Both the position numbers and the translations under genes were made by a program. The notes beneath the pieces are model-generated. The model was not told the DNA's origin. It did not search any database and saw only the letters and a list, made by a program, of their open reading frames with translations. This document shows, in pieces, positions 17,645-25,122 of a stretch of 60,913 nt of DNA (position 1 is its first letter; every line of letters begins with the position of its first letter). The DNA is from Clostridia bacterium. Its GTDB lineage: Bacteria > Bacillota > Clostridia > RUG12999. The stretch is from the NCBI GenBank assembly GCA_022801925.1, contig JAAWTG010000015.1:1-60913 (forward strand), read 5' to 3'.

Positions 17645-18579
17645 TGTGTTGTTTATTCGGCATTTATGATTACAATAATTATTTCAATAAAAAGCAGAGA
17701 AATATCATACTTTCCGTACTTTCAACGGAATGTGAAGCAAGAGGCACAGACGCTACGGGGATTGCCTATAACGCAAACGGCAAGCTTAATATATTCAAGC
17801 GTCCGCTTCCGGCTCACAAAATAAAATACCAAACGCCGGAGTTTGCAAAAGTCATTATGGGACACACCCGTATGGCTACACAGGGGAGCAGAAAACGGAA
17901 TTACAATAATCATCCGTTTGCGGGACAAGCGGGTAATACTTTATTTGCTTTCGCCCATAACGGTATTCTCTATAATGATGAACTTATAAGAAAGGACAAA
18001 AAATTACCCAATACCAAAATCCGGACGGACAGCTATATTGCCGTTCAGCTTTTGGAGCAGGAGCGCGCATTAACCTTTCAAAGCCTTGCGAAAATGGCGG
18101 AAACGGTAGACGGTTCTTTTACTTTCACCGTTCTGGATAATGGCGACAATCTGTATTTTGTGAAGGGCGATAATCCGCTATGTATTTATCACTTTGTCAG
18201 CGCGGGATTTTACATATACGCTTCAACAAAAGAGATTCTGGATAATGCGCTGAAACGACTGCGGCTGAATAAAAAAGCGCATAAGGTAGTCCCCAGTCAT
18301 TGCGGTGATATTATCCGCATTGATACCGGCGGGAATATAGCGACATCAAGGTTTGATACCCGCGCGTTATCCTCTTTGCAGTATTATTTCAGACCGTATC
18401 GGTGTTCCTTTTATGATTATCCAGATTGCGATTATCCGGATAATGAACATTTACAGACAGTCCGCGAAATGGCAGGGACATTCGGTTATTCGCCGGAAGA
18501 TGTAGATTGCCTGTTAGCAGAGGGATACACGCTTGATGAAATCGAAGAAGTCTTTTATGGAATTGATATGTCCCAATAG
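17644..18579 (+). CDS. Class II glutamine amidotransferase
   Basis: A 311-residue Ntn hydrolase of the GATase II fold. The start MCC places Cys2 at the mature N-terminus as the expected nucleophile. RGTDATGIAY, GHTRMATQGS and AHNGILYND are the usual glutamine-site motifs. It lacks the large synthase domains of PurF, GlmS or AsnB, so it probably supplies ammonia, or carries out a related amide step, for its neighbour. It overlaps the amidoligase stop codon (TAATG), implying coupled translation. The C-terminal 80 residues are Tyr/Asp-rich and end in a short helical domain. Confidence 0.8.
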   Translation: MCCLFGIYDYNNYFNKKQRNIILSVLSTECEARGTDATGIAYNANGKLNIFKRPLPAHKIKYQTPEFAKVIMGHTRMATQGSRKRNYNNHPFAGQAGNTLFAFAHNGILYNDELIRKDKKLPNTKIRTDSYIAVQLLEQERALTFQSLAKMAETVDGSFTFTVLDNGDNLYFVKGDNPLCIYHFVSAGFYIYASTKEILDNALKRLRLNKKAHKVVPSHCGDIIRIDTGGNIATSRFDTRALSSLQYYFRPYRCSFYDYPDCDYPDNEHLQTVREMAGTFGYSPEDVDCLLAEGYTLDEIEEVFYGIDMSQ

Positions 18580-18592
18580 GGTACAGCGTACA

Positions 18593-18652
18593 AACGGAAC
18601 GTCCCATAAACCGAAAACCAACTCTATTGGCACGGTTTTCGGATGTTCCGTT
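18593..18652. repeat. Large dyad upstream of the small resolvase (possible res site)
   Basis: AACGGAAC (18593-18600) and ACCGAAAACC (18610-18619) recur in inverse order at 18634-18652, with a 14-base centre. Weaker outer matches flank it (CCCAATAGGGTAC at 18572 and CCCCATTGGTAC at 18661). No T-run follows, so a terminator is unlikely. A recombination or operator site for the next gene is a reasonable guess. Confidence 0.45.
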
Positions 18653-18690
18653 AGAGTACACCCCATTGGTACGGGAAAGGAGAGAAGGTT

Positions 18691-19239
18691 ATGAAAATAG
18701 GTTATATTCGTGTCAGCACCATCGACCAGAACACAGCGCGTCAGGAAGTGCTGATGAAAGAGCTTGGCGTTGATGAAGTCTACATAGATAAGGCAAGCGG
18801 CAAAAGCAAGGACAACAGAGCGCAATTATATACTATGCTTGAATACGTCCGTAAAGGCGATACCGTCATAGTGGAATCTATCAGCCGTTTTGCCAGAAAT
18901 ACAAAAGACCTTTTGGAGCTTGTGGAAATTCTTACCAAGAAAGAAGTGGAATTTGTATCTAAAAAAGAAGCGATTGACACAACCACGCCCACAGGGAAAT
19001 TTATGCTGACAATATTCGGGGCGGTCGCAGAACTGGAACGCGAATATATTTTACAGCGGCAAAAAGAGGGCATTGCGATTGCGAAGTCCGAGGGAAAGTA
19101 TAAGGGGCGCGCACGAAAGGAATACCCCGATTTTGATAAGATTGTCGGGCTGTGGCGCAACGGAAAAATCACCGCCGCCGAAGCTATGAAACGTTTGGGT
19201 ATGAGTAAGACAAATTTTTATAGGAGAGTGAGAGGGTAA
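18691..19239 (+). CDS. Small serine recombinase (resolvase/invertase)
   Basis: A 182-residue enzyme of the Tn3-resolvase/DNA-invertase class: YIRVSTIDQN (catalytic Ser9), ISRFARNTKDLLEL, GAVAELEREYILQRQKEG, and a C-terminal helix-turn-helix (ITAAEAMKRLGMSKTNFYRRV). Full length. AAAGGAGAG precedes the ATG. It probably resolves multimers of the excised circle or acts on the dyad just upstream. It is distinct from the large integrase at 21126. Confidence 0.85.
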   Translation: MKIGYIRVSTIDQNTARQEVLMKELGVDEVYIDKASGKSKDNRAQLYTMLEYVRKGDTVIVESISRFARNTKDLLELVEILTKKEVEFVSKKEAIDTTTPTGKFMLTIFGAVAELEREYILQRQKEGIAIAKSEGKYKGRARKEYPDFDKIVGLWRNGKITAAEAMKRLGMSKTNFYRRVRG

Positions 19240-19301
19240 GCGCTACCCTCTCCGCTTATTCTTTGCGTAGCGTAGCGTAGCGAAATTATATACCACAAAA
19301 A

Positions 19302-20054
19302 TTACTCTTGTTGCATGGACTGTATTTCGTTATATAAAACTTCCAAATTTTGAACTCTTGATGTGATTTCTTCCTGAAACACCAGTCTGTTCGTTTGAGG
19401 TAAGAGGAAGTAAAACTCACTGTCATCCCTTGGCAGCATATACTGTCCCAAAAACTCGTTGTATTCATCTATAAGTATCGTGAAATCTATTATTTTGCCT
19501 AATACAGGTTCATTGCTGTCTCGAAATTCATACAGTTTAGTCTTTATTTCGGATACAAACGCACAAACATCATCAACTAAATCCATTAAAATACGAGATA
19601 TTGAATCGTTTTGCAAAAAATCTAAAATATTATGGTTTTTAACCGCTTGATTGAATATTCCAAGCATACGTTCTTTGGGTGACTCTATCCATGGAAAACC
19701 AAGAATTTCATAGAATTGTTTTAGTAAACTTAAATAAAACGCTAAATCATCTGCGGGGTTACAGTCTACGACCCCAGTATCTTCCAATTTTCGGAATGCT
19801 TCTAAAAGTATCTGCCATGTATCAGCAGTATTATCTTTAAAATATTTAATAAAACCGGCTTTGTCAACTTTGTATTGCGGGAAGTAAGTTGTGGGCTGTG
19901 CCATGTTCTTTCTTTTAAACCATTGCTTTACAACTTCTGGGCTGATTCCATCTACACTTCCGGCAGCTTGACAAATGTTAATCACAAGACCTTCACGGGT
20001 GCAATCAAAAATTTTAGTATCATTTATTGTTTTAAAAAAGTCAGTAAATGTCAT
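19302..20054 (-). CDS. Hypothetical protein of the mobile element
   Basis: A 250-residue, mostly helical, soluble protein not recognised. It is the only element gene on the minus strand besides the cotJC fragments. The N-terminal 70 residues (REGLVINICQAAGSVDGISPEVVKQWF) could be a small DNA-binding fold with a helix-turn-helix. GAGGGGATG precedes the ATG. Two 16-bp direct repeats lie 27 bp upstream of the start, which would suit autoregulation. Confidence 0.5.
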   Translation of the reverse strand: MTFTDFFKTINDTKIFDCTREGLVINICQAAGSVDGISPEVVKQWFKRKNMAQPTTYFPQYKVDKAGFIKYFKDNTADTWQILLEAFRKLEDTGVVDCNPADDLAFYLSLLKQFYEILGFPWIESPKERMLGIFNQAVKNHNILDFLQNDSISRILMDLVDDVCAFVSEIKTKLYEFRDSNEPVLGKIIDFTILIDEYNEFLGQYMLPRDDSEFYFLLPQTNRLVFQEEITSRVQNLEVLYNEIQSMQQE

Positions 20055-20080
20055 ATCTTCATCCCCTCGTTAATTCGTTT

Positions 20081-20118
20081 GTCCCCTTGCTGTACCCCCT
20101 CTGTCCCATTGCTGTACC
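20081..20118. repeat. Two direct repeats upstream of the minus-strand gene
   Basis: GTCCCCTTGCTGTACC (20081-20096) and GTCCCATTGCTGTACC (20103-20118) have a 22-bp period, two helical turns. The related words TGTCCCA and GGTACAGC occur near the dyad at 18570-18600. Candidate operator or recombinase-binding motif. Confidence 0.5.
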
Positions 20119-20244
20119 TTGGCAAATCGCATTGCCATCCGTTACACTAAAAACAGCGCTAAACAAGAGCGAATATATTCTACCATATCTCGCCATTATT
20201 TTCAAGCACGTGTGATTTTGAAAAAATAGAAAGGAGGAATTGCA

Positions 20245-20901
20245 ATGCAAAAAAGCATTTTGAAAATGGATAGAATTTCCAGAAACCGCTACCATACGGT
20301 TTTCAGAAACAATCACGGACGGAGGATATACCTCTGTCTGAATTATAGGAATAACGAGGTTTTAATCACGAATTGTTTTTACATAGACAGACCAGAAAGG
20401 AACGGTACCAAAGCCGTTCCGCACAGATTTAAAACATCACGCTGTGCGCGCGAAAATTTACTTGATGTATTGGCTGACGAGCTTGACAAAAGATTTTTTG
20501 ACATTGAGTTTTCTGAAACTGAAAACGACGTATCCGCTGATGAATACATCAGATTCAAAAGCGCGGATAAGCCAAAATATAAGTTCTTGATTCTGATAAA
20601 CAGCGGCGATTCATATAAAACAAGATTGAAAAATCGTGTTCACAGGTCTATCTATCTTGAAATCAGCCGCAACGGTAACAACGGAATTATTACTGACTGT
20701 CATTATTATGACCGCCAGTATAAGCGCAACAATGCCTACATATCACCATCAGGGTTGACAAGCATTACCTTTGATTTCAGCCTTGACAATATACGCAGAA
20801 TCGTTAATAACGAGCTTAACTGCGATTTTACAGACGTTATCATCACAGAGGATACCTTTGGTTTTGATAATACTTTACTGCCGATTTGCGGCAGTATTTA
20901 G
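20245..20901 (+). CDS. Hypothetical protein with an internal domain duplication
   Basis: A 218-residue protein not recognised. It has two related halves: GRRIYLCLNYRNNEVLITNCFYIDR in the first and HRSIYLEISRNGNNGIITDCHYYDR in the second, each followed by about 40 residues ending in a D..DIEF or FTDVII strand. The basic Arg/Lys content suggests nucleic-acid binding. AAAGGAGG precedes the ATG. Probably an element accessory protein. Confidence 0.55.
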   Translation: MQKSILKMDRISRNRYHTVFRNNHGRRIYLCLNYRNNEVLITNCFYIDRPERNGTKAVPHRFKTSRCARENLLDVLADELDKRFFDIEFSETENDVSADEYIRFKSADKPKYKFLILINSGDSYKTRLKNRVHRSIYLEISRNGNNGIITDCHYYDRQYKRNNAYISPSGLTSITFDFSLDNIRRIVNNELNCDFTDVIITEDTFGFDNTLLPICGSI

Positions 20902-20951
20902 ACAAGTCATATTTGCATAAAATAGTAGATATAGATTTATGAAAGGAGTTT

Positions 20952-21089
20952 ATGATTATGTCAGAATATACCGACGTAAAAAACCACACATATCAAATCA
21001 AACAAAGTTCGCTTGCAGGTAATCCGCAAGTGGTGCAGAGTAAAGAGGAAATCATTGAGGCATTGTACTGCATTTTTGATAAGCGATAA
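20952..21089 (+). CDS. Small 45-residue protein upstream of the integrase
   Basis: It reads MIMSEYTDVKNHTYQIKQSS and onward to IIEALYCIFDKR. AAAGGAG lies upstream; ATG 20958 is the alternative start. The stop is 36 bp before the integrase start, so cotranscription is likely. A short acidic-helical gene before a serine integrase could be a directionality factor, but that is only a guess. Confidence 0.5.
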   Translation: MIMSEYTDVKNHTYQIKQSSLAGNPQVVQSKEEIIEALYCIFDKR

Positions 21090-21125
21090 TTATAAAAAAA
21101 TACTGAAAGGAAGGAAGTGTTCAGG

Positions 21126-22646
21126 ATGGCGATTGCCCTGTATGCAAGAAAATCCATTGAACGGGAAGGCAGTATTTCTTGCGAAACGCAGCTTGAATAC
21201 TGCAAATCGGTAATTAAGCCCGACGAGCGCAAAGAAAAGGTCATTACCTTTGTTGACAACGGTTACTCCGGCGGCAATATTGACCGCGACGGATTTCAGA
21301 AGATGATGCGTCAAGTGGAAAAGGGGGAAATAACAAAGATTATTGTTTACCGCCTTGACCGTATCAGCAGAAGTTTATACGACTTTGTGGGGATTCTTGA
21401 AACGCTGAAAAAATACAATGTGCAATTTGTTTCCTCGCAGGAATCATTTGACACATCAAGCCCATACGGTGAAATGGTAGTTAAAATACTTATGGTGTTC
21501 GCAGAATTTGAACGGCAGAGCATTATTGAGCGCGTTACGCAAGCGTATGCGCACAGAAGCGAAATTGGCTTATATATGGGCGGTCGCCGTCCTTACGGCT
21601 TTAATCTGAAAGATACCGTTATACACAATATCAAAACGAAAATGTATGAACCTGTTTTGGAGGAAGTTGAGCAGATAAAATACATCTTTGAAAATTACGC
21701 AGTACCAAATGTAACCCTCCGTAGACTTATGGATAACTTAATTCAAAATGGCATTTTGCCTACTGAGGGAAGTTGGTCTACTGCAAAGCTCTCTAATATC
21801 ATAAAAAACCCAATCTATGCGAAAGCGGATAATGATATATACGAATATTATGCGAATAACAATGCAAACATTATAAGCGATATAAACGCATTTGATGGCA
21901 TACACGGTTTGCAGATATACGGCAAAACAAAGCATACGGCTGATGATATGTCGGATATAAAGGTCGTTGTTATGGCTCATGAGGGTGTTGTAGGCTCTGA
22001 TGTGTGGCTTAAATGTCAGAAAAAAATTGAGCGCAACAAGCAGATTGGTAATTCCATGAGCAATGCCACAAGCTGGATTGGCGGTAAAATTGTCTGCAAA
22101 AAATGCGGCAGAACAATGACCGTCACACGCGGCGGAAAGCATAAAGACGGCACGCAGACGCGGTATTTTAACTGTACCGGCAAATCTCATAATCGCGTAT
22201 GCAAAGGGACAAAGGTCACACTATATGCCGATAGCTTGGAGGATATGGTTTATAACTTGATTTCCGAAAAGCTCGAAACACTCAAAGGGTCACGCAAAAG
22301 AGTTTCAACTGATAATTCAAACAAAATCAATTTGCTGAAAAACCGTATCAGTGAAATTAAACTGTCGCAGGACAAACTGGTTAATATGCTCCTGAACGAC
22401 GAATTTGACAAGGATATGGTTGCTCTTTTGAACGACAAGGCTAAAAAGCTATCTGAGGAACGGCAGGAACTTACCCAGCAGATTGAAGCGCTTGAAAATG
22501 AGGAAAATGAAATCATCAGCGTTATAAATCTGTCTAAAAAGTGGAAAACTGCAAATACCGAGGAACGCAAGGCGGTTTGTAATGTGCTGATACATAAAAT
22601 ATTTATAGACGAGGACGGCTCTTGTGAGGTCGTGTGGAATATATAG
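21126..22646 (+). CDS. Large serine integrase of the cotJC element
   Basis: A 506-residue large serine recombinase. The catalytic domain starts ALYARKS (Ser10) and includes YRLDRISRSLYDF and GEMVVKILMVFAEFERQSI; then a recombinase domain, a zinc ribbon (CKKCGRTM, YFNCTGKSHNRVCKG, about 320-360) and a coiled-coil tail (about 400-480). ATG 21126 is preferred to GTG 21117 because AAGGAAGGA sits 10 bases ahead of it but abuts the GTG. It lies about 0.9 kb from attR and is expected to catalyse integration at the cotJC core CGCTTCACC. Confidence 0.9.
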   Translation: MAIALYARKSIEREGSISCETQLEYCKSVIKPDERKEKVITFVDNGYSGGNIDRDGFQKMMRQVEKGEITKIIVYRLDRISRSLYDFVGILETLKKYNVQFVSSQESFDTSSPYGEMVVKILMVFAEFERQSIIERVTQAYAHRSEIGLYMGGRRPYGFNLKDTVIHNIKTKMYEPVLEEVEQIKYIFENYAVPNVTLRRLMDNLIQNGILPTEGSWSTAKLSNIIKNPIYAKADNDIYEYYANNNANIISDINAFDGIHGLQIYGKTKHTADDMSDIKVVVMAHEGVVGSDVWLKCQKKIERNKQIGNSMSNATSWIGGKIVCKKCGRTMTVTRGGKHKDGTQTRYFNCTGKSHNRVCKGTKVTLYADSLEDMVYNLISEKLETLKGSRKRVSTDNSNKINLLKNRISEIKLSQDKLVNMLLNDEFDKDMVALLNDKAKKLSEERQELTQQIEALENEENEIISVINLSKKWKTANTEERKAVCNVLIHKIFIDEDGSCEVVWNI

Positions 22647-22725
22647 TTAAAGCTATTGTTTTTATATGAAGAGTATGGTATAATAATATTATTATAAATG
22701 ATACAAGGATTCGGAGGTGTATCGT

Positions 22726-23064
22726 ATGTGTACTAAAAATCAACTTGATATAATATTGAGAAAAATTACTGATTATGCAAAAGAATTGTTTGGTGATAAA
22801 TTCAAAAATGTAATTCTTTACGGTTCCTACGCGCGCGGCGATTATGATGAGGAATCTGATATTGACATAATGATTATGGTTGATATGTCAAGAGATGAGC
22901 TTTATAAGTACCGCAAACTTATGAGTGATTTCTGTGCCGATTTGGATTTGGAAAATAATGTGTTTTTATCTCCTAAATTACAAAGTGTTTCATTTTTTAA
23001 TGAATGGAAAAATACACTTCCTTTTTATCAGAATGTAATAAAGGACGGTGTATTGTATGCCTAA
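22726..23064 (+). CDS. MNT-type minimal nucleotidyltransferase (antitoxin-like)
   Basis: A 112-residue protein with the polymerase-beta fold signature GSYARGDYDEESDID (Gly-Ser at 33-34, Asp pair at 45 and 47). ATG 22726 has GGAGGTG seven bases ahead; GTG 22717 lies inside that site. The gene overlaps the following HEPN gene by eight bases. In MNT-HEPN pairs the transferase usually neutralises its partner, in some cases by adenylylating it. Likely a maintenance module of the element. Confidence 0.8.
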   Translation: MCTKNQLDIILRKITDYAKELFGDKFKNVILYGSYARGDYDEESDIDIMIMVDMSRDELYKYRKLMSDFCADLDLENNVFLSPKLQSVSFFNEWKNTLPFYQNVIKDGVLYA

Positions 23065-23458
23065 TGAAAATGAGTATAAAGCCGCGCTTTCAAAATACAG
23101 ACTGGAGAAAGCACAAGAGAGCTTGAAATACGCAAAAATTCTAATGGATAACGGAGGATATGCCGAAGCTGTAAATCGCGCTTATTATTCTATATTTCAC
23201 GCGACAAGAGCGGTGCTTGCCATTGATGGCGCGGACAGGAAAAAGCACTCCGGCGTTATTTCATATTTTCAAGAAAACTATGTAAAAACGGGCGCTTTTG
23301 ATAAGGAGTGTTCGTATATTTTGAAAAATGCTTTTAGCATTCGTCAGGAATCTGATTACGAAGATTTTTATGTTGTATCAAAAGACGAGGCGCAAGCACA
23401 AATTGATAATGCCGAAACTTTCTTGAAAAAAGTTACAGAATATTTATGTAAACGATAA
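23057..23458 (+). CDS. HEPN-domain protein, partner of the MNT transferase
   Basis: A 133-residue all-helical protein of the HEPN/UPF0332 class (ESLKYAKILMDNGGYAEAVNRAYYSIFHATRAVL). The classical RNase motif RxxxxH is not evident, so RNase activity is uncertain. Translation overlaps the MNT gene by eight bases. Its stop lies only about 100 bp from attR, making it the last gene of the element. Confidence 0.75.
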   Translation: MPNENEYKAALSKYRLEKAQESLKYAKILMDNGGYAEAVNRAYYSIFHATRAVLAIDGADRKKHSGVISYFQENYVKTGAFDKECSYILKNAFSIRQESDYEDFYVVSKDEAQAQIDNAETFLKKVTEYLCKR

Positions 23459-24080
23459 AACCAGAGCTTGCCCCGTGCGCGGGACAAGCTCCGGTTATCC
23501 ACTTTATTACAATTATTTTTTCTATCAAAAATCTGTTTGAAACAGTCAAAATCGCTTCACCAAACCGCTGGAAGTGAACAATTTCCCGCTGACGCAAATA
23601 TTTAATAACATTGTTCACATCCGGGTCATCTGATAGGCGCAGGATGTTATCATAAGTTGCTCTTGCCTTTTGCTCTGCAGCCAAATCCTCCACCAAATCT
23701 GCAATTGGGTCGCCTGTTACCTGAAAGGTTGCGGCATCAAATGTCTGTCCGGCAGATGTAACCGGATAAACGCCTTTACCATGGTCAATATAATATTGTG
23801 CAAACGGACTGTTTTCAATCTCTTTTGTTGTCGCATTTTTGGTTAATTGATGCACCAATGTGCTAACCATTTCCAAATGTGCTAATTCTTCAGTTCCTAT
23901 GTCCGTTAAAATCCCTTTACAAACGTTATCCGTCATGGAAAAACGCTGGGACAAATACCGCAGCGACGCGCCCAGTTCACCGTTTGGCCCGCCGTATTGA
24001 CTGATGATAAGCTGTGCTAATTTGGGGTTTGCATGTTTAATATTAATTGGAAACTGTAATTTCTTTTCATATTGCCACAT
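23433..24080 (-). CDS. cotJC: CotJC, manganese-catalase-type spore coat protein, C-terminus replaced
   Basis: A 215-residue frame. Residues 1-174 are a normal CotJC (MWQYEKKLQFPINIKHANPK, LTDIGTEELAHLEM, AAEQKARATYD, REIVHFQRFGEA), with the Glu/His ligands of the di-manganese centre. After GEA at 23553 the frame enters the mobile element and gains about 38 foreign residues. The true end (LDRLQSQKKR) is stranded at 10373-10414. The active-site helices are intact, so the chimera might fold, but its tail is abnormal. Last gene of a SigE-type operon cotJA-cotJB-cotJC. GGAGGTACC precedes the ATG. Confidence 0.9.
   Translation of the reverse strand: MWQYEKKLQFPINIKHANPKLAQLIISQYGGPNGELGASLRYLSQRFSMTDNVCKGILTDIGTEELAHLEMVSTLVHQLTKNATTKEIENSPFAQYYIDHGKGVYPVTSAGQTFDAATFQVTGDPIADLVEDLAAEQKARATYDNILRLSDDPDVNNVIKYLRQREIVHFQRFGEAILTVSNRFLIEKIIVIKWITGACPAHGASSGFIVYINIL
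23460..23493. terminator. Hairpin between the HEPN gene and the cotJC fusion end
   Basis: CCAGAGCTTGCCCC pairs with GGGACAAGCTCCGG with two G-T pairs, just after the HEPN stop codon. T-runs are weak on both sides. The chimeric cotJC frame runs through it. Confidence 0.55.
23530..23561 (+). other. attR of the cotJC element
   Basis: The core CGCTTCACC (23553-23561) and, ten bases inside the element, AATCTGTTTGAAA (23530-23542), the exact inverse of the arm at 10425-10437. To the right of the core is cotJC coding sequence. Confidence 0.9.
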
Positions 24081-24128
24081 AAATAATGGGTACCTCCTAT
24101 TGCGCTATGCGCTCAAATTTAATAGATT

Positions 24129-24374
24129 TTAATTCTCCCACGGCCATGGACCTTCAATCCAGCACCATTTTTCTAAAGACCGACATTCGTTTGGCGAAAT
24201 CGGACCATATTTCTGCACAAATTCCGCACGCAGTTCCATTGCTTTTTCTGCAACACTTTTATGCATTTCCAGTGCTTTCATATCCATTGGATGTGTATCT
24301 AAAAATAAGTTCAGTTCTTTTTCTACAAAATCATAGGTCATAAGCTGTTTCATCAGTTCGTCTCTGCCTGCCAT
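24129..24374 (-). CDS. cotJB: CotJB spore coat protein
   Basis: An 81-residue protein of the CotJB family (LMTYDFVEKELNLFLDTHPMDMKAL, then CWIEGPWPWEN), a small coat component made in the mother cell. Start 24374 is chosen because AAGGTGA lies eight bases upstream; an ATG at 24401 lacks a ribosome site. It sits between cotJA and cotJC. Confidence 0.85.
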   Translation of the reverse strand: MAGRDELMKQLMTYDFVEKELNLFLDTHPMDMKALEMHKSVAEKAMELRAEFVQKYGPISPNECRSLEKWCWIEGPWPWEN

Positions 24375-24410
24375 ATGAATCGTCACCTTCCATTCCTCCA
24401 TTATTATTTC

Positions 24411-24596
24411 TTAGTTTCCCATTGGACCATATACTTCCATCGGAATATGCAGCGCCCGGAACAATGTCCCGTTTTGAAGTGCCTCTTCCGGTGAATATAG
24501 ATTTTCAAATGTCTGCGGAAGCACATAGGTATATGCTAATCGCATATTCACTGCTGGTGTCATGTCATTTACAATTTCTTGCATATAGAAATTCAT
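24411..24596 (-). CDS. cotJA: CotJA spore coat protein
   Basis: About 61 residues, with the CotJA signature RLAYTYVLPQTFENLYSPEEALQNGTLF and the tail EVYGPMGN. The start is 24596 or the next ATG (24584); AAAGG lies just before. A longer frame from 24635 is excluded because it overlaps the SigE promoter. First gene of the cotJ operon. Confidence 0.85.
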   Translation of the reverse strand: MNFYMQEIVNDMTPAVNMRLAYTYVLPQTFENLYSPEEALQNGTLFRALHIPMEVYGPMGN

Positions 24597-24614
24597 CCTT
24601 TCAGTCAAAAGCTT

Positions 24615-24643
24615 ATTGTATGACACTTCATACAATAATATGA
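24615..24643 (-). promoter_or_regulatory. SigE promoter of the cotJ operon
   Basis: On the minus strand TCATATT (24637-24643), 14 bp, then CATACAAT (24615-24622). This fits the SigE consensus almost perfectly. Transcription would start near 24607, shortly before the cotJA start codon. Confidence 0.8.
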
Positions 24644-24752
24644 TATGCTGTTAGCAATACAAACGTTATATAGAATTAGATTTATCATATGATATATCCA
24701 AAAACTAAAAATTCTCTCTAAAAAATCACTTTTATTTTGTTTATTATGCCGA

Positions 24753-24781
24753 TTGCATAATTGATAAAAATATAATATAAT
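24753..24781 (+). promoter_or_regulatory. Promoter of the leuA leader
   Basis: TTGCAT (24753-24758), 17 bp, TATAAT (24776-24781), about 30 bp upstream of the first conserved T-box bases. Confidence 0.65.
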
Positions 24782-24810
24782 AATAACAATTTCATAAGTT
24801 TTTAAAATAC

Positions 24811-25090
24811 GATGAAGAGGAAGAGTAGTGTTCTGGAAGCAATTCAGAGAGCTGTTGGCAGGTGTGAAACAGTTGCGGAACGGATATGAACTGGCCTTGG
24901 AGTAGCAAGCTGAAAGAAAAGTAGGCGTCGCCGGCACCTGACCGTTATCACAAGGAGGATATAAGGCTTTTAGCCCGTATCTGCAGAGCGCATTTTCAGC
25001 AAGTTTTTGTTTGCTGATATGAATTAGAGTGGTACCGCGTAAGCGTCTTGTCTTTCGTCTCTAAAAAGAGGTGAAGGGCTTTTTTTATTG
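24811..25090 (+). promoter_or_regulatory. T-box riboswitch, probably leucine-responsive
   Basis: The T-box motif AGAGTGGTACCGCG lies at 25026-25039 and is followed by a stem and T-run terminator (about 25052-25088). The Stem I region begins near 24815 (GAGGAAGAGTAGTG). A candidate specifier is CTG, a Leu codon, at 24891-24893, which fits the downstream leuA. Uncharged tRNA-Leu would stabilise the antiterminator and allow leuA expression. The specifier is assigned by context, not by folding. Confidence 0.85.
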
Positions 25091-25122
25091 CTAAAATGAC
25101 AAGAGAAAGGATGAATGGTCTT

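Larger units (their letters stand above)
10406..23561. mobile_element. 13.1-kb integrative mobilizable element inserted in cotJC
   Basis: Both ends are defined at base level by a direct 9-bp core inside a split cotJC. It encodes a MobA/MobL relaxase and a coupling-type ATPase but no type IV secretion channel, so it would need a helper for transfer. It also encodes a large serine integrase near the right end, a small resolvase, a Mor-like regulator, an RCC1-SLH surface protein, an amidoligase/amidotransferase pair and an MNT-HEPN pair. The core repeats are direct, so recombination between them excises the element and restores cotJC. Confidence 0.9.

Noticed and set aside
19265-19282. GCGTA tandem repeats as a CRISPR-like or iteron array
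   Set aside because: Only three 6-bp units with no spacers; nothing else in the window resembles a CRISPR array.
24597-24635. Longer CotJA starting at TTG 24635
   Set aside because: It has no ribosome site and overlaps the SigE promoter and probable transcription start.
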